Origin: Diphasiastrum complanatum
Lineage: Eukaryota > Streptophyta > Lycopodiopsida > Lycopodiales > Lycopodiaceae
Reading direction: 5' to 3'
DNA: 64,000 nt
NCBI GenBank assembly: GCA_029204225.1
Contig: CM055113.1
Coordinates: forward strand, 33,083,250 to 33,147,249
The position numbers were made by a program, and so were the translations under genes. The notes below the pieces were generated by a model. The model made no database searches and was not told the origin of the DNA. It was given only the letters and a program-made list of their open reading frames with translations. Shown here piece by piece: positions 53,401-64,000 of this stretch (the stretch's first letter is position 1; each line of letters begins with the position of its first letter).

Positions 53401-55405
53401 TGTTAGTCGAACTGATTGTTCTAGTTTTATGGTGTGTTTGTTAATATAGCAAAAGTTTTGAATAATAAAAATCTAAATAGTAATACTTGTGAGAAAATTT
53501 AAACAACATTGTCCTTGTGCTCACTTGTGCCACCGTCGAGCTTGCAACTTCAATAATGCTTGAAACCTTGTTTTTTTTTTTTTTGTTCTCATATTTTTGT
53601 CGTGACTGCAATGAAATTAACATCCAACTATATATATCTTTAGCTTTCCATGTATAACTAGCACCTAGAGAATTCAAAGATGCAATTTCTTCAATGTTTT
53701 GACTGATAATTGTCATTATCTTCTCCTTCTCGACTGACTTATGATGAAAACCTTGTGTGCTTTCATCATGTGCGACAACTTTGAAACATTTATTCACTTT
53801 TCGATGGTTGACAACAAATTAGCATGCTGCTCTCGAAAATGTTTCATTAAAACTTCTCTACCGTATAGCCTTGTGGATTTCGATCTTTTTTTTTGGAACA
53901 CAAAAGATTAGCTCATAAGTAGATGTGTCCACTATGGATCGGCTCACGGTATTTTCAATTGGTCTCGCAGGTATAGTGGTGGTCTCTAATTGGCCCAAGG
54001 ATGATCCCTCGTTATGTGATCGTTTCTTTTGAAATGTGTTAACAATTTGTTGCATCAATGGGTTTCACTCCTCAGATGTCATAAACATCTCAAGGAGCCC
54101 ACTAAGATCTTTGTCGTTAACTACATCCATGATAATTTCTCAATAACATAACCTGTGAAATGTCAAGAATCACATATGAAATAGAGATTATTTAACTAGA
54201 ACAAAAAAAAAACCTAACATTTGTTAATAACAATATGATTGAGCTAAATCAAAATGACCACATGATTTAATAAAAGAATTATACCATCCATACTTTCTTT
54301 AATTTCTTTTAAGTCAGACTGCCATATGGTTGGTACTCGTCTGGTCTTTTCATCAACCTCTACTCTTTGGTTACAAATGATAATCCAATCACAAAAAACC
54401 ATGACACAACAACTCCAGTGTCTCTACACATTCACTATAGCATGTCAAAAATTGAAATTTTGTCTGTATTTGCGTTAGTTTTATATCATTCTTCTCTGGC
54501 CATAGAGGCACACAACCAGGAAATACTGGACTCAACAATCTATTCCTAGGCTCAACGTCTCTTGTTTCATATGCTATAATATTCGATCCTCGTGTCAAAA
54601 ACTTATATAGCAAGGAGTTAATTGGTCTAATACAATTCCAATTAAAATGAATGTGACTCCTTTGCAAAATGCGCATGCCTGTTACACGATCAATACATAG
54701 ACTTTTTTCACCATCTTGAACTACAATTCGTTGCATGTAATACTCAACACCAAAGAAAAGCATCCACTTTCCATTGTGTTGCAAAGCAAAAAATGACGTA
54801 ATATGTGCCTGACAATGTTCTACTCCAACTGCAAGTGTGACACTTTCATCTGCTTTCACAACTACCTCATCACCAACTGAAATACTTTCCTATAAACTGT
54901 AACTCTTTCAAATTGGCCTTGATTCCTTTCAATACCCCAAAAATGCTTTGCATATGGGACTTCCTCCTCCTTTGGATCTCGATATTGTTTTTTTTTTCTT
55001 TGTAATCGCAATCCCTTTGTCTTCCAAAGACTCTCTCGCATGTATAATTATGACTAGGCAATATGTAATTTCCAAACTTCTTTGGCCTTTGCAATAGGTG
55101 AAACTTCTAGAATTCCATGCTCATGCCATGTCATACATATAGAGGATTGGGCATTTTCATTCACGTATCCTTTTGGGATAATCAAACAAGTATGGAGCTC
55201 CTAGAGCATTCTTTCAAAGGACATTAGGCCATTTTTGTCATTTTGGTTCATCTCAAGAACTGAAGTGAACAACCGCCTTCTATAATATTGAGCATAATAT
55301 TTCATTGCTTAGGTTATTGGTAGAAATATTCACATAACAGGATACCTCTCGCTCAAAAGCATAGCACCAAAAAACATCCTGCATGCCATGTTGATAAATG
55401 TCGTC

Positions 55406-55410
55406 AAAAT
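55406..55410. other. Left target site duplication AAAAT
   Basis: The matching AAAAT follows the right LTR at 59102-59106. Confidence 0.8.
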
Positions 55411-55704
55411 TGTTAGAATTACTATTAATGGGCAATGCCACTTTGTTATTTATAGACATATTTGAAATGTATTAATAAATGTGGTAAAGGCCCAATGTGC
55501 CTAAAGTCAAGTTTGATATTTTGAGCCCATCCCCATGTGAAATGGGCTGAGGTCTTTTATGAAGAGGTGTAACCTCTACTTCTCTCTCACGTACTGAATT
55601 CCTCTCATTGTAGTGTGCAAGTTTAATGGAATAGAGCAATGGTGTTCTCTCTCTCCTCTTGTCCTATTGTGATTGCTTATGTGCACGCTCTGATTTCACA
55701 CACA
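55411..55704 (+). repeat. 5' LTR of the second GAG-only element
   Basis: 294 bp, followed directly by TGGTATCAGAGCTC (primer site, 55705 on). Confidence 0.9.
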
Positions 55705-55995
55705 TGGTATCAGAGCTCAGAATGGCTAACCCCTTAAGATCCGGGCATGTAGTTTGAATTCTAGATAGAATTTTGTTTTCTGTAAAGAATACTCAGTTTT
55801 GTTTTGACTTATGAAGCATTTCTTTGTCAACAGCATGTAGAGAGTGTTGTTCTTGTTTCTAGAAATGCGCAATTTGAGAGACATCTATCTTTGCTTGTTG
55901 TTTTTGAAAGAAAGGTGTAAGCTGAATGTTTTGTTGTGGTTAAACGATCTTGAAGCAGACCATTCAAGAGCAGTGTTTCTTTTTTCTTTCTGCTA

Positions 55996-57540
55996 GTGTC
56001 TATGGAAGTATTTGTGAGCCAATTTCTACTTTTTCATCGCACGTCAGAGCAACGATTTGGTAAAGCTATTTGCAGCTTTCTGCTTAGGATATTGATGGTT
56101 TGCAATCCATCGAAACTACGCCCTTATTCAAATGTGTCTGCTTACAACCTGTCTGCAGAACTTCAGACAATTTTAAGAGAAGCAAGCCAATGCATCCTTG
56201 AAGAAGAAATGACAGTCAAGTATCAAGCTAAAAGGCACCCTAGAAAGTTGTTCAGTCCTATCTCATTCTGTAGATGAGGGTCGTTAACTCTTATTTACTG
56301 AATGTTGAAGGTGATGCGAGTCTCTGATATTAGTCTCATTGGAGATTCTTGGGGCCTCAGTGCATTCAACACAGGACTGAAAACTTGTTGATGAGGAGCG
56401 GTTGATCTGTTGTACTCTTGATTACATTATGATGTTGACCCATTGTTGAGAAGTCAGACCTGCTGCGATTGTTGCTATCTGGTTTTCGAGTCATACCTCT
56501 GGATAGTGGCCTTGATGGGTATGGTTTGACACATACACGAGTCCTAGCTTCTGCCCTGGAGTTTGGCATTGAAACCATCAAATTTACTGATGTTATTGAT
56601 GGTTCCAGCAATCATTCACGCTCTGTGTTGACGATGGCATTTCAATTTGAAGCATGGCTGATCATTCAACTTCAGTAACTTGCTGATAAGCGAGTGTAGG
56701 AGGCCGCCGTTGGTCTCTACTCTTTGGAAACGAGAGGTCCGATTCAAGAAGGTGGCCATCGCATTATCAATTGTCTCACCATCAATCTGACATTTGAGAT
56801 GCAAGTTTCTCAGAAGCCTGATGTGTCTGTTTTGCCTTTTCTAAAAGAAATGTATGAAGGATCCGCCGATCGCGATCCAACAAAGGAGAATAGGGTGAAT
56901 TCAGAATTGAGCTTGTAGATCGGGTGAGAGAGACAGGCCCGTGGAAAATTGGGTGCCCAGAAGAAATTTAAAATGGTAAAAATTTGACAGTTTTGTATCA
57001 AGTTTTTAACGGCATTTTTAAAACAAAAATTGAGGATGAGTCCCTAAGGGTTGTCTTACAGTTTTAAGACAAATCCACTGTGTTAAAATTTGGGAAAAAT
57101 GCAGAACAGAGGCTTAATTTTGTATAAAGAGTCCATCTCTGTCGAAACAAAAACTATACAGGACTGTTCTACAATGTTTAAGCTTTGTTTTGAACGAAAA
57201 ATCTAGTGATTCGGACATTAGCAGCAAAACTTATGAAGTTTTTAGTGCAGAGACCTCCATTTTGCATTAGGGACAACAAAGTTTTTTAATGAAAAAATGT
57301 CAATGTAAAACTTGTTAAAGTTGATCAAAAGCTAGTAATTGATTGTCATGCTAAGTACAGAATATATATAGATTGAAGTGAATGTTTTTCAATGAATTAA
57401 GAGGTCAAATTGGTTTTACAAACTAACCAAGTGATAAGCCTAGTCAAGGTGACGTCTTATGCCCTCTCCCTCGGTTACCTGCACTTAGTTAGCTAAGTAA
57501 AACACTTGCAGAAAATTCCTAAAACTAAATTGATCATTCA
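55996..57540 (+). other. Long leader of the second GAG-only element, possible captured sequence
   Basis: About 1.85 kb separates the primer site from GAG, unusually long. It holds coding-like pieces at 55996-56277, 56469-56678 (GYGLTHTRVLASALEFGIET) and 56724-56918 (SQKPDVSVLPFLKEMYEGSA) that I do not recognise as retroelement domains. They could be fragments of a captured host gene. Confidence 0.35.
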
Positions 57541-57564
57541 TTTACGTCATTGAAGTTGGCTATA

Positions 57565-58393
57565 ATGGATCAAAGAACTTCATTTGATAAATTTGATGGT
57601 AAGAACTTTCATACATGGCAAGTCAAGATGAGATTATTATTGACTAAGAAAAATCTATGGGATCTTGTGGACGGTTCCAAAGTTAAGCAAGAAAATTTCG
57701 GTGATTCTTCTAGTATTGATTTGCGTGATAAGAGAGCTGCTGCTTACATTGGTCTTGGTTTGGCTGATTCTCAAATTCATCATTTAAACCTTTCTAAGAC
57801 TGCTCGTGAAATATGGCAACATTGGAAGCTTATTTGGAGCACGTTCTAAAAATGGTAAAATCCTTCTTAAGCAGCAATTTTTTGCATTAAAGCTAGAAAG
57901 TGGAATGAGCTTAAATGATCATGTGAATCGTATGAAGTCTATAATGAATCAACTTGCTGAAATTGGTTCTAATGTTCTCGAAGATGATGCTATGGCCGTG
58001 CTATTGAATAACATGTCGGCTGAGTATAGTAATGTCATTTTTACACTCGAAAACTTGCCTAATCAGTCATTAGAAATGATGATAGCTTCATTACTTGAAG
58101 AAGAACGTAAAATGCAACATTCTGTTGTTACAATCTCTTCAAATGAAGTCACTTTGTTTACTAAATGGAAAGCTAATCCAAATAGTAAATCTAAAAGTAA
58201 TAAAGACAGTTTTAAGAGTAAAAAGAACATTAAATGCTTTTATTGTGAAAAAATGAGACATTATAAGAATCAATGTTTAAAGATGAAAGCGGATCCTAAG
58301 TCAAAGAAGTCCACTGAAAGTGATAAAGAAAAAGAGGAAGTGAACCTAACAAATATAGCTGAAAAGTCTTATGACAAAGCAGATGCTTGGTAA
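57565..58393 (+). pseudogene. Copia-type GAG with one frameshift
   Basis: The ATG at 57565 opens MDQRTSFDKFDGKNFHTWQV, the conserved GAG start, and runs to TAREIWQH. A one-base shift near 57830 continues the protein in the 57806-58393 frame: SLFGARSKNGKILLKQQFFA, LNDHVNRMKSIMNQLAEIG, and the knuckle CFYCEKMRHYKNQC, whose C-C-H-C ligands are kept while the usual glycines are changed. It ends at a stop with no protease motif. Its lineage differs from the other Copia GAGs in this window. Confidence 0.85.
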
Positions 58394-58806
58394 TAAGTTT
58401 GTGCGCATGTACTTTATCTTCTATGGAATTCATAAAGTTGTTGCAGGATTGCTAAACTTGGAATATGTATCCTAGAAGATGGTTCCTTGGATGCAGAAGT
58501 AAGGTGATATCTTCCATATGAGGCAGTTTGTGGATGCTTATAGTTTCAGGGAAGGATATTATCCTTGGCATAGTTCTTGGACATGATGCAGTGAGCAATT
58601 TGTTTTGCAGATAATAGTGGATGTTTGGCTCAAGGGAGGGTGATGGAATTGTTCCACACATTCTCCATTTGATGACATCAGATTTTTGCAATAATTGCTA
58701 GCATAAATGCCACATCAGTAGAGTTAGGAGTATAATGTACTTTTAGTGTGATGTACTTGGTTAAGCATGAAGTAACACCTCTAACAAAGTTGTCATTGAG
58801 GGAGGG

Positions 58807-59101
58807 TGTTAGAATTACTATTAATGGGCAATGCTACTTTGTTATTTATAGACATACTTGAAATGTATTAATAAATGTGGTAAAGGCCCAATGTGTCTAA
58901 AGTCAAGTTTGATATATTTTGCGCCCATCCCCATGTGAAATGGGCTGAGGTCTTTTATGAAGAGGTGTAACCTCTACCTCTCTCTCACATACTAAATTCC
59001 TCTCATTGTAGTGTGCAAGTTTAATGGAATAGAGCAATGGTGTTCTCTCTCTCCTCTTGCCCTATATGATTGCTTATGTGCATGCTCTAATTTCACACAC
59101 A
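58807..59101 (+). repeat. 3' LTR of the second GAG-only element
   Basis: 295 bp copy of 55411-55704, preceded by the purine tract and followed by AAAAT. Confidence 0.9.
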
Positions 59102-59279
59102 AAAATCTCTCCATTGCCTACATTGTAAACAAGGATCAGAGGTATACAGCAAGGTTGCATACACTTTTCTTTTTGTTATCATTAAGCAAACACATACAAC
59201 AAAAGCAAGCTAAAGAAAGTTGCCTGTAAGCAAAAAATGGGATTCCATTTCAATTGCGACTTCTACAAAAAAAAGATAA

Positions 59280-60529
59280 AAAGATACTAGATTTGAGACT
59301 GGTTGAGTCTGATCACTGAATGAGCCACGTCGAGTGTTAGCACCAAAATGATACATTGGGCATCGAATTTGAGATATCATGAGTGATAGATACCAAATTC
59401 AAGCTACCCCAATGTCTTGAAGTCAAGATTCCTCTGACTTCATCACTCAATGGACAATCTCATGTGATAAAGGCTAAAATTCACGTATCTTGAGTGATAA
59501 GTAGCAAATTTGAGATATCTCATGTGATTGGAATCAAATATCATCAATAAGCAGTGGAACTCTAACAATTTGGATGCACTAAACCCGATGTTGGACAATA
59601 AGAATGAATCAATGAGCCATGTAAAGCAGCGTGAACCAAAATTAACTTTTCTCATATGTACGCATCATACCCAAACTATCGCGAGTGATCGACATAAAAT
59701 TTGAGCTATTTAGAGTGATAGGAGACAATTTTATCTATAAGGGAGTAAAACTGATTGTACCAAACTTTAGATCGATCAAGTTCAATCACTCAATTAACTA
59801 TGTCGAGTGATAAGGACCAAAATGTCGTATTAGACATTGAATTTGAGCTATCTAAATTTCCTAAGCTAAACATTTTTCAAATTCGATCACTTGATGAGAA
59901 ATCTCGAATGTTAAGCCCCAAAATTGAGCCATCTTCATAATGATCTAAATCACATGGCAGGCATCACGTTGAGTTGTCTTGTGTCATAGAACCATGTGAA
60001 TTGCAAATATCAGTGAATCATTGAGTTTTTGGATCAGTGAATTAGAGACATCAGATTGATCAATCTCGAGTCATCGGGGTCAATTCCATCAACAAGGGGC
60101 CAATCTCAAATAATCCCAAGATACTAAAAGCAAGATTGATCAAGATCCTCACTCAATAAACTTTGTCATGTAATAAGCATCAAGGAAGCAAAGAGTAAAC
60201 TTAGTGCCAAATTGGAGTTGTTGCGGCCATGCTTCCAAAATGCGAGGCTCCCTCCGTCCCACGGGCACTTGGTGCACTGGTGCAACACCTCTCATCAATC
60301 ATTCGCTGACATAGCCCATGCTAGCATGTATGTGAAAGGTATAAAATGGAGGGAGACATTTAGTGGTGAGCATCGCATGTATAAAGAAATAAAGCAGTGG
60401 TAGCATAAGTATTGTGTTTCCTACACTTTTAGGTGGATCAATCTGGTGACATCTTGCATTTCCTCTCAACGTTGTGGGTGCTGGTTGGATTGATAGTGCA
60501 CCTACTTTTGCTTAATTGTCCCCAAAGTT

Positions 60530-60624
<95 letters not shown>

Positions 60625-62660
60625 CTCTTTTACACTCTATTTTGTTCTATTCCAAGCACTACGTTGACAAGAAGCAACTGTGCTCAAATACAACTTTTTC
60701 CGCACACCCTCATCTCTTTTAATCGAAGGAGATGAACTCAAGCAATTTGGATGTACTAAGCTCGATGTTGGACAATAAAGATGAATCAACGAGCCTTGTG
60801 AAGCAATGCAGACCAAAATTGATATGTACGCATCATACTCCAACTGTCACGGGTGATCTACATTAAGTTTTAGCTATACGAAGTCATCGCTCTATGAGCT
60901 AAGCCTAGTGATGAGTGATTGGTACCAAATTCGAGTTATTTCAATGTCTAAGCCAAAATTATGCTAATTTCATCACACAATGGACAATCTAGAGTGATGA
61001 AGGCCAAAAATCCAACTATCTTGAATGCTAGGTAGCAAATTTGAGCTACCTCATCTTAGTGCGATTCAATATCATCAATAAGTTGTGGAACGCGATCAAT
61101 TTGGATGTACTAAACTCGATGCTGGACAATAAGGATGAATCAATGTGCCATGCAAAACAACAAGGACCAAAATTGACTTTTCTAATATGTATGCATCATA
61201 GTCAAACTGGTTGTTGACATTAAATTCGACCCATCTTGATAGATTAGACATCAAAACGTATTGTCCCAAACTTTAGATTGATCAAGTTCAGTCACTCAAT
61301 CATTTTGATCACTTCAACATCAAATCTGAGTTATCTCGTGTAATAGGGGTCAACTCCATTGATAACGGGTCGAAGTTGACAAATCTTAATATACTGGACT
61401 TGAAATTGGTTGAGTCTAATCACCTGATTAGCCATGTTGATTGATAAGCACCAAAATCACACGTTAGACATCTAATTTGAGCTATGTTGAGCGATAGGCA
61501 TCAAATTCAAGCTATTCAATGTCTTTAAGTCAAAATTCAAGTAATAAGCACCAAAATCACACGTTAGGCATTGAATTTGAGCTATTTTGAGTGATAGGTA
61601 TCAAATTCGAGTGACAAGTGCCAAAATGGGGCTATTTACATTGATAGACATCTAGTTTGAGCTATCTCATGTGATGCTGGTCAATTATGATCACTCAATG
61701 AGCTATTTTAAGTGGTAGACACCAAAATCAAGTTATCTCGTATGTAAGCATCAAATTCAAGTTATTTTAATGTTCTAAACTCATGATTTCACTAACTTGA
61801 TCACTCAATGGGCAATCTCTAGCTATAATAAGGGCCAATATTACACTATTTCAAGTGATAGACAGCAATTTGAGTTATATCGTGTGGTCTCGGGACAAGT
61901 GCTTCGACACATGGGAACTCTTGGGGCTGGTTGTCGGATCGTTGCTCCAAGGGGTGTGAATCTGCCTTTGCATGTGAAATAGCATATATCTGAGTTGTTG
62001 CATTTAAAAACCTGATAGTTGGATCTTGGGATGGGCAAACGGTCCATCTGCTTTGGCCGCAAGGCTGAAACTTAAAGGATTTGATGAACAAGACCTTAGC
62101 CTAGTAACTAGTTACATGGAAGAATCTTCTTGGTGGCCAACTTTTGAGAGGGGACTATTCGCGTCAGGGTGGTACGGGTCAATTTGAATTATATCATGTG
62201 GGGTTGGGGGGGTGGGGGACATGTCAATTCCAATGATAAGGGATAAAAAATAATCAGTTTAGAATAAACGGATACTTCCATAGCTTGTCGATTTGATCGC
62301 TCGAGTCATCTAAGTAAAGAGAAAGTGACATCGAATTTGGGCTATCCCAAGTGATAGGAACCAAAGTTTTGAGCTATCGCACAATGTCTCGAAGCTCAAA
62401 AATGTTGCTAATTTGATCACTCAATGGATCTCGAGTGAGAAAGGCCCGAAAATTCAACCATGCTGTGGAGTGATAGGTAGCAAAATTTGAGCAACATGTC
62501 ATGTGATAGTAGGAATCAAATATCATCAATAAATGGTGGAACTTGAGCAAAGTTGATGTACTAAACTCGTTGGAGCCATGTAAAGCAACATGGACCAGAA
62601 TTGACTTCTCTCATATATGCACATCATACTCAATCCGTCATAGGTGATTGACAAAAAATA
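59280..62660. repeat. Degenerate repeat field with GAGCTATCTCGAGTGATAGG-type motif
   Basis: The phrase family 'TTTGAGCTATCTCGAGTGATAGGCACCAAA' in many variants recurs dozens of times, every 30-70 bases. A longer unit (GAGCCATGTAAAGCA…ACCAAAATTGACTTTTCTC…GCATCATA) appears near 59612, 60797, 61145 and 62571. It is neither a clean satellite nor a coding region. A (GA)n tract interrupts it. Confidence 0.75.
60534..60622. repeat. (GA)n microsatellite
   Basis: About 44 GA units inside the degenerate repeat field. Confidence 0.97.
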
Positions 62661-63660
62661 GAGTTGATTCCTAGGCCCGGGAGGATATTCCACCTCGTCG
62701 GGTCCCGTTAACCCTCCCTCTATATTCCAAGAGGTTGGGATTCATCACAAGTCTTTTTAACGCAAAATCACCGACACACATATTGTATACTATAAAAGCT
62801 TCATTCCCAACAAACTATTTAATGATGGCATCACACGTTTGATCTAGTCACCTAAACATTGTATCATATTGACTAGAGACAACCCATCCTTTATAAGCAC
62901 AACATTAATTGCATAAAGAAAAACCGATTATGCATTTGTGTTAAAAGACCAATGTACTTGCATAGAATTTCTACTGTAGACGGTAGTCATCAAATGCTTT
63001 AAATAGACTGACCGTGATTTTACTTGGTTACACAAAGACGTTTTCCCATTGGCTTCAATCCTTCCAAACTCGCAAGATATACATTCTCTCACATGATAAC
63101 ACAACACCAAAATTAGAAGAAATTTACCTAAGTACTTGTCCAAAATTGTGCCCAGTGGGAGGGGAGGCTCAGTCACCATTTGCGCTGGTCCAACTTACTC
63201 GCTTGGACCACCAATTTCTCTCAAGCGCATGTGGGGTCTTTTTGTCAATGACAACCCAAAAGTGGGTCTCTTTTGCAAAACACGAACCTGCAAGCTCTTT
63301 GGTCTCACTCGCAGATCGGGCTGGTTGGGCGCGGACAGACTGTGAGCTGGTGCTCTTCACGGAACGAGATATATACGATGGTTTGGTGCTTCACGAGACT
63401 CCTCAAATCAGCAGATCTCACACACCCACTCGAGCCATCAATCTGATAGTAGGCAGCCAAAGTGAAAGCAGAGATTAAATTTGATAAACGAATTTGAAGG
63501 TGGCCATAGAGCCCATACTGCTTCGTTACTATGATTGTTGGAACACTTCGATTTGTTGTTAAAGAGTGCTTCAAGCCTAACATTCATTAGATGTACCTTT
63601 TGCACTCTGCTGCCATAGAGTTTCAGCGGTTCTATTACATGATCGCAGGCAGAACCTTTG
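62660..63660. other. Intergenic; one 154-codon frame of doubtful status
   Basis: A plus-strand frame at 63014-63478 is open, but its composition resembles noncoding sequence and the minus strand is also partly open. I recognise no motif. Confidence 0.3.
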
Positions 63661-63664
63661 ATTT

Positions 63665-63923
63665 TTAACTCCCCAAGCTGTCCAGAGCTTGAACCTTGAG
63701 GACTGCAAGTTTTACTAGTTGGATTTGCTCATCAGTCAAATCGGGAGGCATGGGTAGATGGGATTTGAGGTTTTGGATCCCTGCTCAGCGAACTGCTGTA
63801 AGCCTGCGACAACCAGTCCTTGCTCTTTCATTGCTTCTTTTGAACATATGAAGACACCAGCCTGAGAACACCCTCTTGAGCCTCCGTCTAAGAACACATC
63901 ATGAAAGTACTTTCCTAAGAACC
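63665..63923 (-). CDS. Candidate terminal exon of an unidentified gene
   Basis: After a possible acceptor (TACTGTTCTTAG at about 63924, or nine bases further on), a stop-free frame reads GKYFHDVFLDGGSRGCSQAG, then SKEAMKEQGLVVAGLQQFAE and PPDLTDEQIQLVKLAVLKVQ, ending ALDSLGS and a stop at 63667-63665. The amphipathic, low-complexity-free sequence looks like real protein, and the upstream exons would lie beyond the right edge. I do not recognise the family. Confidence 0.35.
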
Positions 63924-64000
63924 CTAAGAACAGTAGCGCAACTCAGCACACCGGGATTCCTTAAGATCAAGGACAAGAGAAGTTAAAGCAACTCAGTACA

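Larger units (their letters stand above)
55411..59101 (+). mobile_element. Second GAG-only LTR retrotransposon, 3.7 kb
   Basis: LTRs of 294 and 295 bp (55411-55704, 58807-59101) with TGTTAGAATT…CACACACA ends, a primer site, a purine tract GAGGGAGGG (58798-58806) and a 5 bp target duplication AAAAT. By eye the LTRs differ at a dozen or so positions (about 95-96% identical), so it is older than the 42.2 kb element. The only recognisable domain is GAG; protease, integrase, RT and RNase H are missing. It sits inside a decayed transposase. Confidence 0.9.
53441..59160 (-). mobile_element. Decayed DNA transposase (CACTA/KDZ-like), split by an LTR element
   Basis: Removing the LTR element at 55411-59101 and one AAAAT copy joins a minus-strand frame: CRQWRDFDDIYQHGMQ, then DVFWCYAFEREVSCYVN and ISTNN, later YYRRRLFTSVLEMNQNDKNG, TWHEHGILEVSPIAKAKEVW, and finally GDEVVVKADESVTLAVGVEH to HIHFNWNCIRPINSLLYKFL (54860-54540). 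WCYAFER followed by TNN is characteristic of transposases of the CACTA/KDZ groups; the last part could be a BAH-like C-terminal domain. Frames shift several times and stops interrupt. Inverted repeats were not found. More minus-strand frames at 53441-54058 may belong to it. Confidence 0.45.

Noticed and set aside
59280-62660. CRISPR-like array
   Set aside because: Repeats are degenerate, with irregular spacing and no unique equal-length spacers; the DNA is eukaryotic.
63014-63478. 154-codon plus-strand frame
   Set aside because: No motif, unnatural composition and partly open opposite strand; probably chance.

Overview
The window reads as nuclear DNA of a land plant with a large, transposon-rich genome. 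The supporting signs are LTR retrotransposons primed by initiator tRNA-Met, a host gene with a 12.4 kb intron, long (CT)n tracts, and no operons, tRNA genes or rRNA genes. The LINE-like and Helitron-like relics recall families I associate with ferns and other early-diverging plants, but I cannot assign a species from sequence alone.

One host gene is well supported. On the minus strand, six coding exons between 36009 and 16820 join in phase to give 591 codons: an acidic N-terminus, a zf-XS-like zinc finger, an XS domain, a long coiled coil and a C-terminal C3HC4 RING. A probable noncoding first exon lies near 40304-40560. Its introns hold a nested transposon graveyard: Gypsy relics (18.4-20.3 kb and 32.9-33.6 kb), a Copia element with one LTR (22.2-25.6 kb), LINE relics (25.6-27.2 kb and 30.3-30.6 kb) and a Helitron-type helicase relic (29.6-30.1 kb). 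The putative 5' UTR intron holds a Gypsy chromodomain remnant (37.2-38.3 kb).

The left part (1-14.8 kb) is retrotransposon DNA. It begins with an uninterrupted Copia polyprotein frame running off the left edge (minus strand), followed by Copia fragments, an unclassified broken coding relic (6.2-7.1 kb), and a decayed Copia whose RT is split by one of two copies of a ~1.05 kb repeat.

The right part (42-64 kb) holds two complete, TSD-flanked LTR elements that keep GAG but lack RT and RNase H. One, at 42221-46789, is closely related to the autonomous-looking Copia at the left edge. The other, at 55411-59101, sits inside a decayed DNA transposase. Between them are a broken eIF4A-III-like DEAD-box fragment and two diverged copies of a GIY-YIG endonuclease relic flanking it. 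From 59.3 to 62.7 kb there is an unusual degenerate repeat field, and at 63.7-63.9 kb a candidate terminal exon of an unidentified gene.

The most notable items are the XS-RING gene with its giant introns, the pairing of a non-autonomous GAG-only element with a possible autonomous helper, the GIY-YIG relics, and the repeat field.
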